A stretch of DNA of 64,000 nucleotides. It comes from CALJIC01 sp039805565. Its GTDB lineage: Bacteria; Chloroflexota; Chloroflexia; Chloroflexales; Roseiflexaceae. The stretch spans positions 9,596 to 73,595 of the forward strand of contig JBDLTZ010000241.1 of the NCBI GenBank assembly GCA_039805565.1. Reading direction: 5' to 3'. Positions 33,636 to 41,354 of this stretch are shown here, in pieces. Made by a program: the position numbers and the translations under genes. How positions within the stretch are numbered: position 1 is the stretch's first letter; every line of letters starts with the position of its first letter. The notes below the pieces were generated by a model. That model was not told the origin of the DNA, did no database searches, and saw only the letters and a list, made by a program, of their open reading frames with translations.

Positions 33636-35930
33636 CTAGCGCCGGTCGTTCGGGCCGAGGAACTCCTCGCCCACGGTGGCGGTGAACATAACGCGCTCGC
33701 CGCTCGAACTGGTGCTGCCCTTGCTCAGGTTACACACCCCGCAGAGCACCTGCAGATTGACGACGTTGATGTTGCTGGCGGTGCGCCGGCCCACCCAGCC
33801 GATGCTGACATTGAAGCCCAGCCAGTCACCCGCCTGCAGCTCGGCCGGCGGCGTCGCCAGGGTGATCGGCAGGCTGTCGTCCTCGGGGTTGATCGCGCCG
33901 TGGACGCGGACGGTGGCGTGGTGCTCCTCGCGTCGCTCCACCACCAGTTCGAGCGTCGTGAGCCGGTACTGCTCCCTGAGCTGCGGCAGGCGCTCGCGCA
34001 CGCCGGCCTCGCTGGCCTCCGGCTCGCGCAGCCGACTCACCGCGTCGGCGATCGCGAGGTCGAGATCATGCTGCTTCTGCTCGACGGTGCGCGTGTCGGT
34101 CGCGGGAGGCGCCTCCGCCTCCGTCGCCCCGCCTCCGCCGCGGAACAGCCCCACGGCCCGCTCGATCAGACGGTCGATCGCGCGCCAGATTGTCTCCTGC
34201 ACGCTGGTCAATATCTCGCGCACCCGTCCGCTCACGTTGCCCAGGCCGATCAGCCGCGCCAGCAGGTCGATCGCCAGCGGCAGCAGCGACCCCAGGACGC
34301 TCTCCACCCGCTCCTGCGCCGGCCCGAGCACCCCGCGCGCGATGTTGCCGATCGCGTCCACCACCGTCACCACGAGCTGCGCGAAGCGCTGGATGCCGCC
34401 GGTGAGCGCCGCGACGACGTTCCAGAGGAACTGGCCCGGGTTGTTCACGATCAGCTGGAGCGTCTCCTGGGCGCGCCCGAGGAAGGCGAAGACGTCGGCC
34501 GGGTCGATCCCGGCCACGCGGCAGGCGGCCTCGATCAGCTGTGTGATGAAGGCGCCCCAGTCGCCGGTGAGCGCGGCCCGCGCCAGCGCCAGCGCGGTGT
34601 TGACCGCCGCCTGGTAGACGTCCAGTACGGCGTTGACGGCCGCCCGTAGGCTCTCGACCACCGCGTTGACGGCGCTCCGCAGCCCCTCGGCCACGGCATC
34701 CACCAGCCGGGTCGCCAGCGTCACCGCCGCATCGACCAGCTCGGTCAGCGTGCGGGCCAGCTCGGGGAACAGCTCGCCGAGCAGGCCCTCTTCCAGCCCT
34801 TTGAGGAACGCGCCGTAGGCTGCGATCAGCTCCTTGATGAAGCCGGCCGCCAGATCGATCAGCGCCAGCGCGAAATCGCGCACGGCGTCGAGCACGGCGT
34901 TGACGGCGTCGCGGACGGCGTCGAAGATCGCGTTGATCGCCCCCACCAGGGCGTTGAACAGGTCGGCGATCAGGTCAACCGCTGCCTCCCACCAGCTCTG
35001 GTCCTCGGCGTCGCGCTCGGCCCGCGCGCGCTCGGCCTCGGCGTCGTGCTCGCCGCGCTGCACTTCGGCCTCGGCGTCGGCCTCGGCCTGGCGGTAGCGC
35101 CCGTCGAGCTGCTCCTGATCGGCGCGCACCCGCTCGTCGATCTGGACGCGCTCCTCGCGGCCGCGCTCGTCGGCCTGGCGCTCCACGTCGGCCACGGCCG
35201 CCTGCTGCTGCTCGAAGGTCTGCCGGCGCCCGGCCTCGATATCTCCGCGCGCCTCGGCCACGGCGGCCTGCTGCTCGGCGCCGGCCTGGGCGTGTGCGGC
35301 CACCGCATCACGCTGCGCCACCACCGTCTCGTTCGCGCGGTACGCCTCGCTGGTCTGGACCGGCTCGCCCACGACTGCCTCGGCGGGTGGGGCCTCGGGC
35401 GGGGCCTCCTCGAGCGTCACCTCGACGGCCGGCACGACGATCGCGCCGGGGGCGGCGGGGGTGGTGCCGGTCATCTCGGCCTGGAGCTCCGGCGTCCCCG
35501 CCTGGAGCGCCTGTGCGTCCTGGGCCAGGATCGCGTCTAGGCGAGCGCCGAGCTCGCCCGACACCTGGGCTTTGACCGTGGGCGGCGCCTCGGCAAAGGT
35601 CGCCATCAGCCCCTCGCTATCGGCGGCGCTGTCGAGTGCGGCCTGGGAGGCTGCGACTGCGGCCTCACGCTCGGCCACCTCCGCCTCGCTGATCCCTGGC
35701 GTGGCTGGCGCCTCGGTGGGGGCGGCTGGTGTGGGTGCCTCGGGCGCGGCGACGGCGACGGTGTCGAGCCCGTAGCTCAGGCGTGGCGCGGCAGCCCCGG
35801 GTGCGGGCGTCTCCTCAGTCTCGGGCGCGGGCACATAGACGGTGCCGCGGGCGCGGTCGGCGCGGCGACGTGACTCGGACGGGCGCTCGGCCACGGCTAG
35901 GTCGGTGAGGGCGGCGCGCTCACGGCTCAT
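33636..35930 (-). CDS. Large helical eCIS-associated protein, candidate cargo effector or tape measure
   Basis: 764 aa, function not established. Residues 1-200 are Pro/Ala/Glu-rich and disordered after an Arg-rich start. About 200-330 is a charged coiled coil (QQAAVADVERQADERGREERVQ). About 335-610 is a run of amphipathic, partly hydrophobic helices with repeated AVNAVLDAVRD-like units. A conserved-looking block follows (VRERLPQLREQYRLTTLELV ... VRVHGAINPEDD), reminiscent of the segment that precedes toxin ends in polymorphic toxins. The C-terminus holds NLQVLCGVCNLSKG (725-738), like the second half of an HNH nuclease motif, but the usual upstream His/Asp pair is not evident. It lies between the AAA+ side and tube genes. 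Either cargo or tape measure fits. Confidence 0.6.
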   Translation of the reverse strand: MSRERAALTDLAVAERPSESRRRADRARGTVYVPAPETEETPAPGAAAPRLSYGLDTVAVAAPEAPTPAAPTEAPATPGISEAEVAEREAAVAASQAALDSAADSEGLMATFAEAPPTVKAQVSGELGARLDAILAQDAQALQAGTPELQAEMTGTTPAAPGAIVVPAVEVTLEEAPPEAPPAEAVVGEPVQTSEAYRANETVVAQRDAVAAHAQAGAEQQAAVAEARGDIEAGRRQTFEQQQAAVADVERQADERGREERVQIDERVRADQEQLDGRYRQAEADAEAEVQRGEHDAEAERARAERDAEDQSWWEAAVDLIADLFNALVGAINAIFDAVRDAVNAVLDAVRDFALALIDLAAGFIKELIAAYGAFLKGLEEGLLGELFPELARTLTELVDAAVTLATRLVDAVAEGLRSAVNAVVESLRAAVNAVLDVYQAAVNTALALARAALTGDWGAFITQLIEAACRVAGIDPADVFAFLGRAQETLQLIVNNPGQFLWNVVAALTGGIQRFAQLVVTVVDAIGNIARGVLGPAQERVESVLGSLLPLAIDLLARLIGLGNVSGRVREILTSVQETIWRAIDRLIERAVGLFRGGGGATEAEAPPATDTRTVEQKQHDLDLAIADAVSRLREPEASEAGVRERLPQLREQYRLTTLELVVERREEHHATVRVHGAINPEDDSLPITLATPPAELQAGDWLGFNVSIGWVGRRTASNINVVNLQVLCGVCNLSKGSTSSSGERVMFTATVGEEFLGPNDRR

Positions 35931-36175
35931 GGCGCCCCCCCGCGAAGCTGCGCGAAGAGCGCATGGGCCACCGCCACCCCCAGCGCCGCTGAGTCAAGGG
36001 CGCCGGGCAGCTCGACGCGCAGCTCCTCGAGCGCGACAGCCCGCCCGGGCACGGGGGAGTCTGCCAGCAGCCGCGCGAGCTCGCCGCCCAGCGAGGCGGC
36101 GAAGGCATCGGCGTCGAAGGCGGCGGCCCCGTGCAGGGCCAGCGAGTCAATGGCGATGTTGAGCCGTGGCGTCAT
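35927..36175 (-). CDS. Small eCIS-operon protein of unknown function
   Basis: 82 aa. The start (MTPRLNIAIDSLALHGAAAFDADAFAASLGGELARLL) resembles small proteins next to the AAA+ ATPase in other eCIS operons; no function is known. Its 5' end overlaps the ATPase 3' end by 29 bp in another frame. Its stop overlaps the start of the 764-aa gene (ATGA). Such tight packing suggests it is made with, and perhaps acts as a partner or chaperone of, that large protein. This is inference from position only. Confidence 0.65.
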   Translation of the reverse strand: MTPRLNIAIDSLALHGAAAFDADAFAASLGGELARLLADSPVPGRAVALEELRVELPGALDSAALGVAVAHALFAQLRGGAP

Positions 36176-38075
36176 CGTCGATCCAGTCCCTCGTCTCGGC
36201 GTCCGGCAGCGGCCGCTCCAGCTTGGCGTACTCGCCGGCCGCCGCCCGCCGCAGGTGGCGCATGCGGATCGGCTCGCCCGCGTGCGCCGCCAGGAACGCC
36301 GCGTTCAGCGCGATGGTGCGGATGTTGCCCCCGGCCACGCTTAGCCGCGCCAGCTTGCGCGTGTCGAGCCCCTCGGTCTCCGCGCCGGCCGGGAAGACGC
36401 GCCGCCAGATCGCCGCGCGCTGCTCGGGGCCGGGGAAGGGGAACTGCACGACGAAGCGCACCCGCCGCAGGAAGGCGCGGTCGAAGTTCTCCAGCATGTT
36501 GGTCGTCAGCACCGCCAGCCCGCGGTAGGCCTCCATCTGCTGGAGCAGGTAGCTCACCTCGATGTTCGCGTAGCGGTCGTGGCTGTCGCGCACCTCGCTG
36601 CGCTTGCCGAACAGCGCGTCGGCCTCGTCGAACAGCAGGATGGCCCCGCCGTACTCAGCAGCGGCGAAGACTCGGCGCAGGTTCTTCTCGGTCTCGCCGA
36701 TGTACTTGCTCACCACCCCTGAGAGATCGACGCGGTAGAGGTCGAGGTGCAGCTTGTTGGCCAGCACCTCGGCGGCCAGGGTCTTGCCGGTGCCGCTGGC
36801 GCCCGCGAAGATCACGCCCGTGTCGGCCCCGCGTCCCTCGTCGTCGAAGCCCCACACCTCGTACACCTGCCGCCGCTGGGCGACGTGCGCGGTGATCTCG
36901 CGCAGCTGGTCGTGCTGGCGCTCGGGCAGCACCAGGTCGTCCCAGCCGCGCCGGGTGACGATCCGCTGCGCCAGGTCGTCGAGGCTCGGGCGGGCCTGGC
37001 GGCGGCAGGCGTACCAGAGGCGGCGCTCCAGCCCCTCGCTCTCCGCCGTCTGCGCGGCCAGCGCGTCGGCTGCCGCGGCCTGGATGGTGGCCGGTGGGAG
37101 GCGGAACTGGGCGGCGAGCCGCGGCAGGGCGCCGTTCAGCGACGCGCCGTGCGGGCCGAGGGCCTGCTCCCACACCCCGAGCCGCTTCGTGGGCGTGCGC
37201 GCCGGGGGGCTCAGCCGCACGACGCCGTGCCGGGCGCTGATGGGACCAGGGCGCTCGCTGACCAGCAGCGCGGGTGTCGTCGCCCCGGCCAGCTCCACCC
37301 CGCGCGCGCGCTCGTCGCCGTCGAGGTCGAGCACCAGCGCGGCGTTGCTCAGCCGCGCCTCGCGCTCCCAGAGGCGGGCCAGTAGCCGCCGCTCCTCCTG
37401 GTCGTCGGGCAGATCGGCCGCGCGGACGAGGTGCGGGCGCATTCCCGCGCGCTGGGCTGCGTTCGCGGCCAGCGCCACGAGGGCGGCGTAGTCAGCGCCG
37501 CTCAGCACCACGAGCCTCCCGGCCGCCAGGGCCTGCGCGGCGGCTTCGGCAGACCCCGCGTCGGGCGGGGCGTCGTGCGGCGGAGCGGGGACCAGCAGCG
37601 CGGCCAGGCGCGCGTCGAGCTCGTCCGCCCCGGCGATCAGGTGCAGCGCGCGCTCGTCGATCGCCAGCGGCGCGCGGCTCAGCAGCTCCCCGGGGCCGGG
37701 GGCCAGCAGCTGCCAGTGGCGCAGCGGCGCGCCCGGGGTCAGCGCGCTCCAGTGGGCGTCGGGCAGCACGGTCATCGCCAGACCGAAGCTGGGGCTGGGC
37801 CTGCGCGGGTCGCCGTTCAGCTCCGCGCAGAGCGCCGCGATGCCTGAGTCGAGCTCGACGGCGGCGCAGAGCAGCAGCAGGTCGCGCTCGAAGGGCGAGA
37901 GGTCGAACGCGCGCGCCAGCCGGGGCATCGCCAGCGAGCTGTCGCCGTCGCCGGGCTCGGGGGGCTGCGCCTCGGCCCGGTCGAGCGCCCGCAGCAGCAG
38001 CCAGCGGAGCCGCGCCAGCCTGGCCATCAGGTCGACGCGGTTCGCCTCCTGCCAGGCCCTGGCGCTCGTCGCCAT
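36147..38075 (-). CDS. AAA+ ATPase of the contractile injection system (Afp15-like)
   Basis: 642 aa. An N-terminal helical and degenerate-ATPase region (1-380) precedes a full AAA+ module with Walker A GASGTGKT at 425-432 and Walker B ILLFDEAD at 479-486. Sensor and arginine-finger stretches follow (AVLTTNMLENFDRAFLRRVRF). Afp15-type ATPases are required for assembly of Afp/PVC particles, whereas T6SS uses ClpV for disassembly. ATG 38075 was chosen. The frame is open far upstream, but that part is antisense-like to DUF4255, and the family N-terminus starts here. The start overlaps the DUF4255 stop by one base (TGATG). Confidence 0.9.
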   Translation of the reverse strand: MATSARAWQEANRVDLMARLARLRWLLLRALDRAEAQPPEPGDGDSSLAMPRLARAFDLSPFERDLLLLCAAVELDSGIAALCAELNGDPRRPSPSFGLAMTVLPDAHWSALTPGAPLRHWQLLAPGPGELLSRAPLAIDERALHLIAGADELDARLAALLVPAPPHDAPPDAGSAEAAAQALAAGRLVVLSGADYAALVALAANAAQRAGMRPHLVRAADLPDDQEERRLLARLWEREARLSNAALVLDLDGDERARGVELAGATTPALLVSERPGPISARHGVVRLSPPARTPTKRLGVWEQALGPHGASLNGALPRLAAQFRLPPATIQAAAADALAAQTAESEGLERRLWYACRRQARPSLDDLAQRIVTRRGWDDLVLPERQHDQLREITAHVAQRRQVYEVWGFDDEGRGADTGVIFAGASGTGKTLAAEVLANKLHLDLYRVDLSGVVSKYIGETEKNLRRVFAAAEYGGAILLFDEADALFGKRSEVRDSHDRYANIEVSYLLQQMEAYRGLAVLTTNMLENFDRAFLRRVRFVVQFPFPGPEQRAAIWRRVFPAGAETEGLDTRKLARLSVAGGNIRTIALNAAFLAAHAGEPIRMRHLRRAAAGEYAKLERPLPDAETRDWIDDDATAQHRH

Positions 38076-39361
38076 CACAGCGTCACCGCCGGTTCGACGT
38101 AGCCGCCGGCGTCGGTGAAGACCAGCGGCGACTCCGCGCCGCTGACGCGCACCCGCACCAGGTAGCTCCCGGCCGGCACGCCGGGGATCGGGAAGGTGAG
38201 CTGGCTCGCCGGCGGGTCGTCCGGGTCGCGCTTCTCGGCGTCGAACGTGAACGAGCGCGCCTCGACCGCCGCACCGCGCTCGTTCAGCAGCAGGGTGGCG
38301 CGCTGCTCGGGGCCAACCGCCGGCTCCAGCGTCACGCGCAGCTTGCGCGGCTCGTCGCCGGCCGCCGCCACGACCTGGATCTCGTAGCTCGGGCCGGTCT
38401 TGCGGACCTGCGGCTGGAGCACCAGCGCGGCGACGTTCGACTCGAACCCCTGGTGCGGCTGCGGCGGGTCGCCCAGGCTCAGCCGGTGGACCACCTGGAG
38501 GCCGACGATCCCGGCCTTGAGGCCGGCGGGCAGGGCGAGGGCGATCTGCGAGCTGCTCACGGTGAGCGCTGCGCCGGAGAGCTCCGCGTCGCCCACCACC
38601 ACCCGCGTGTCCTCGCCGCGCAGCGAGCTGCCGCGCACCAGCACCCGCTGCCCGGCAAGGATCGGCTGGCCGGCGCCGGCCTCGGCCACCACGTCGTCCA
38701 CGCGGATCTGCTGGAACGGCAGCGCGTAGACGCGGTAGTCGCGGACAGGCGGGGCGGCCCGCGCCGACCGCTGGCTCTCGATCAGCACCACGGACGCCCG
38801 GTAGTAGGCCGTCGGCGTGTAGTCGGCGTGGATGGCCGTCCATAGATTGGCGGCCTCGTCGGCGGCCGGGTAGTGCGGCGCGAGCCGGATCTGCTCGATC
38901 TGCTCGGCCAGCTCCGTGGTCGCGATGGCCGCCAGCAGCTCCTCGGGCGTGTCGGTCGTCACCAGCGAGGAGGAGGTCAGCGCGTCGCGGATGGTCTTGC
39001 GCGTCAGCACCGGGTTCTCGTGGAAGGTCTGCATGGCGTAGCCGAGCAGGATCTCCCCGAAGAAGTCCTGGCTGGCATGGGCGCTGATCATGTAGCAGAG
39101 GTCGAGCGCGAGGGCAGGGTTGTTTACGCGTGCGCCCTGGCTGTTGCGCGCGGGCAGACCGCTCTGCGCCCAGCCGGTGTTGACCATCGCGCGGTAGAAG
39201 AAGATGTTGATGTGCGGTGCGTCGTCGCCTACGTGCTGCGGCGCGACGGCCGTCACGGCCAGGTTCGGTACGACGGCGGCGATGCTGTCGCTGGCGGCCG
39301 GGTTCTGCAGCAGGTACTTCATCACCGCGCTGACGGCGGCGATCGCAAGGTTTCCGCTCAT
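38075..39361 (-). CDS. DUF4255 tube/sheath terminator protein (Afp16-like cap)
   Basis: 428 aa. The N-terminal 200 residues (IAAVSAVMKYLLQNP, INIFFYRAMVNTGWAQSGLPARNSQGARVNNPALALDLCYMISAHASQDFFGEILLGYAMQTFHENPVL) are a textbook DUF4255 (Pvc16 N-terminal) domain, which caps the distal end of the tail and ends its growth. The C-terminal half carries two immunoglobulin-like modules (VLVRGSSLRGEDTRVVVGD and a PGVPAGSYLVRVRVSG strand), an extension seen in some eCIS lineages. ATG 39361 follows AGGAG at 6 nt. Confidence 0.9.
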   Translation of the reverse strand: MSGNLAIAAVSAVMKYLLQNPAASDSIAAVVPNLAVTAVAPQHVGDDAPHINIFFYRAMVNTGWAQSGLPARNSQGARVNNPALALDLCYMISAHASQDFFGEILLGYAMQTFHENPVLTRKTIRDALTSSSLVTTDTPEELLAAIATTELAEQIEQIRLAPHYPAADEAANLWTAIHADYTPTAYYRASVVLIESQRSARAAPPVRDYRVYALPFQQIRVDDVVAEAGAGQPILAGQRVLVRGSSLRGEDTRVVVGDAELSGAALTVSSSQIALALPAGLKAGIVGLQVVHRLSLGDPPQPHQGFESNVAALVLQPQVRKTGPSYEIQVVAAAGDEPRKLRVTLEPAVGPEQRATLLLNERGAAVEARSFTFDAEKRDPDDPPASQLTFPIPGVPAGSYLVRVRVSGAESPLVFTDAGGYVEPAVTL

Positions 39362-40044
39362 CGGCGCTCCTCATCGCGGCTGCGCAGGTAGTCGTCGAGC
39401 GTGCGGACCGGGCGTGCCGGCGCGGGCGGGGCGCTGCGGGGTGGCTGAGGTCGGGCCGCGGGGGAGTGGGGTGCGTGCAGCTCGACCCGGCCGATCCGGA
39501 CGTTGACAATGGGTGGGCGTGCCGGCGCGGGCGGGGCATGGGCGGGAGCAATGGGCGCGAGCGGTGCCACCGGGGCGAGTGGCCCCGGCTCTGTGGGCGC
39601 TGTCCGGGCCGCAGGCTGCGCGGCGTGGGGTGTCGCGCTTTCACGCGGCGGCTTCTCCCCCAGCGGCGTGAGCGGCGCGGCGGGCGGGGCCGGGCGAGCG
39701 CTCGATGTGCCAGGTGTGTGCTCGGTCGTCACCGGCCCGGGGTGAGATGTGGGAGCAATCTCACGGAGCGGAGCGGCGCGCTCCTCGCGGATCGTCAGGA
39801 GCTCGCGCGTGACCGTGGGCTCGGGTGCGATCGGCTGCACCTGCGCGGGCGAGGGCGCTGGCGGGCGCGGTGGGGCATCACGCGGCGCGACCACCGGCGC
39901 GAGGGACTCCACCGCTCGCGCCTCCTCCGCCGCCCGCACGGGGGCGAGGTCGGCCTGCTCAAAGCGCGCCACGGGGCGGGGCCGCACCCCGGCAGGCGCA
40001 GCGCCGAGGCTCTTGGCCAGCACACGGTCGATGAAGTCGCTCAT
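39358..40044 (-). CDS. Proline-rich disordered eCIS protein with conserved C-terminal motif
   Basis: 228 aa, mostly Pro/Ala/Glu low complexity. Only the ends look ordered: MSDFIDRVLAKSLG at the start, and PPIVNVRIGRVELHAP followed by RPVRTLDDYLRSRDEERR at the end. Short proteins with a [V]xVxIGR[IV]E[VL]xA motif and a final LxxYL..R recur beside the cap gene in eCIS operons; no function is known to me. A flexible linker or docking protein for the cap or ATPase is a guess. ATG 40044 was chosen because it overlaps the upstream stop and gives the ordered N-terminus; the frame is open to 40227. Confidence 0.65.
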   Translation of the reverse strand: MSDFIDRVLAKSLGAAPAGVRPRPVARFEQADLAPVRAAEEARAVESLAPVVAPRDAPPRPPAPSPAQVQPIAPEPTVTRELLTIREERAAPLREIAPTSHPGPVTTEHTPGTSSARPAPPAAPLTPLGEKPPRESATPHAAQPAARTAPTEPGPLAPVAPLAPIAPAHAPPAPARPPIVNVRIGRVELHAPHSPAARPQPPRSAPPAPARPVRTLDDYLRSRDEERR

Positions 40045-40763
40045 CCCGTCACCAGTTCCAGATAGCGGCGTCGGCGCGCCGCGCTCAGCGCCAGGATCTC
40101 CCCCTCCGTCCAGCCGTACGCGCTCGCCAGCATGTGCACCTCGCGCAGCGCCCGCTCCGCCCAGATCTCCACCTCGCGCCAGAGAAAGCTCGCTGGATCG
40201 AAGGGTGCCTCCCAGCGCTCGCCGCACGCCTCGCAGCTCAGGGCCAGCCGGATGTCCGCCTGCGGGTCGGCCTCAGCCAGCGCCGCGGCGCAGCGGTCGA
40301 GCACCTCGGGCGGTATGTCAGCCGGCGCTAGTGGCTCGCCGTCGCGTGTTGCTGCCGCCACACAGTGCAGCAGCAGCGTCTCGCGCTGCCCCCCGGCTGC
40401 CAGGAGTGCAGCGGTACTCACCGGGCGCAGGCGCACCAGGAAGGCGTGCCCGTCGAGCGTCGCCACAAGCGGCGGCAGCTCCTCGGGCGCGAGCGGCGTG
40501 CGCACGTCGGCGGTGCGGAAGCTCAGCTCCAGCGGCGTAGCGCAGCGCGGGCAGGCCGCCACCGACTGCACCGCCTCCCCGAAGAGCCGCGCGCGCAGGT
40601 CGAGCAGCGCTGCATCGCGCCGCCCGAGGCTCCAGCTCGCGAGATCGTCGTGCGGCAGTGATGGGTGCGCGGCCGCCAGGAGCAGCAGGGCCCGTGTGTG
40701 TGGTGCGGCGCCGGCCCCCCGCTCGCACACGTCCAGCAGCCGGGCGGCAGAGAGATCGCTCAT
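40041..40763 (-). CDS. T4 gp26-like baseplate/chaperone protein with two CxxC knuckles
   Basis: 240 aa. The pattern is a helical N-terminus (LLDVCERG...LLLAAAHP), a CPRCATPLEL knuckle, a central region, a second knuckle CEACGERWEAPFDPASFLWREVE, and an ending EVHMLASAYGWTEGEILALSAARRRRYLELV. The last block is typical of the T4 gp26/baseplate-protein family found after the tube gene in eCIS and phage clusters. The two CxxC pairs suggest a zinc site. It probably helps hub or tube assembly. ATG 40763 was chosen; the upstream open frame overlaps the tube gene and is not homologous. Confidence 0.7.
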   Translation of the reverse strand: MSDLSAARLLDVCERGAGAAPHTRALLLLAAAHPSLPHDDLASWSLGRRDAALLDLRARLFGEAVQSVAACPRCATPLELSFRTADVRTPLAPEELPPLVATLDGHAFLVRLRPVSTAALLAAGGQRETLLLHCVAAATRDGEPLAPADIPPEVLDRCAAALAEADPQADIRLALSCEACGERWEAPFDPASFLWREVEIWAERALREVHMLASAYGWTEGEILALSAARRRRYLELVTG

Positions 40764-40780
40764 CGCGCGCTCCCCTCGGC

Positions 40781-41296
40781 TCAGGTGAGCACCGGCTCGC
40801 TCGGCTCGGGCACGTCGGTGTCGCGCTCCCACCCCTCGTTCTGCAGCACGAGCGACTGGATCGCCACCGCGTTGGCGCTCGCGTCGAGCTCCGGCAGCGC
40901 CGTGAACTCCGAGACCCACGCCCGGTAGACCTTGTAGGCGATGGCGAGCTGGCCCGCCTCGTTGTACAGCTCGATGATGATATCCTTGCGGAAGTCGCGC
41001 AGGCTGAGCTCGGCGCCGAGGCCGCGGCCATACTGCCAGACCTTCGCGGCCCACAGCTCGAACTCGCGGTCGTGCGTCACGCCGCGCTCGAGCGTCAGCG
41101 GCTCGAACTTCGTCTGGCCGGGTGACTTACGCATCGTGCTCAGGTCGCCGCCCTCGCGGTGCTCCACCACCTCAGTGGTGCGCTTGAGCGCGCTCAGCTT
41201 GCTGATGCCCGCCACATAGCGGCCGTCCCACTTCACGCGGAACTTGAAGTTCTTGTACGGGTCGAAGCGCGACTGGTTGACTTCGAAGGTTGCCAC
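40781..41296 (-). CDS. Inner tube protein (gp19/Hcp-like, Afp1/5-type)
   Basis: 171 aa. The sequence RFDPYKNFKFRVKWDGRYVAGISKLSALKRTTEVVEHREGGDLSTMRKSPGQTKFEPLTLERGVTHDREFELWA is the standard eCIS/T4-type tail-tube pattern. The second half carries the matching strand pair (IIIELYNEAGQLAIAYKVYRAWVSEF). The tube stacks hexamers inside the sheath and carries cargo. The start is GTG 41296, six nt behind GGGAGG; ATG at 41323 would add nine extra residues. Only one tube gene is seen, whereas Afp and PVC have two close paralogues. Confidence 0.93.
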   Translation of the reverse strand: MATFEVNQSRFDPYKNFKFRVKWDGRYVAGISKLSALKRTTEVVEHREGGDLSTMRKSPGQTKFEPLTLERGVTHDREFELWAAKVWQYGRGLGAELSLRDFRKDIIIELYNEAGQLAIAYKVYRAWVSEFTALPELDASANAVAIQSLVLQNEGWERDTDVPEPSEPVLT

Positions 41297-41354
41297 CTGC
41301 GTCCTCCCGCTGCTAGCCCTCATCCTTCAGCGTTCATCCTGCAGCGCTCGGCCG

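Noticed and set aside
38076..39644. N-terminal extension of the AAA+ ATPase frame (open to 39644)
   Set aside because: It overlaps the DUF4255 gene, is Arg/Pro/Gly-rich and lacks homology; the family N-terminus begins at the ATG at 38075.
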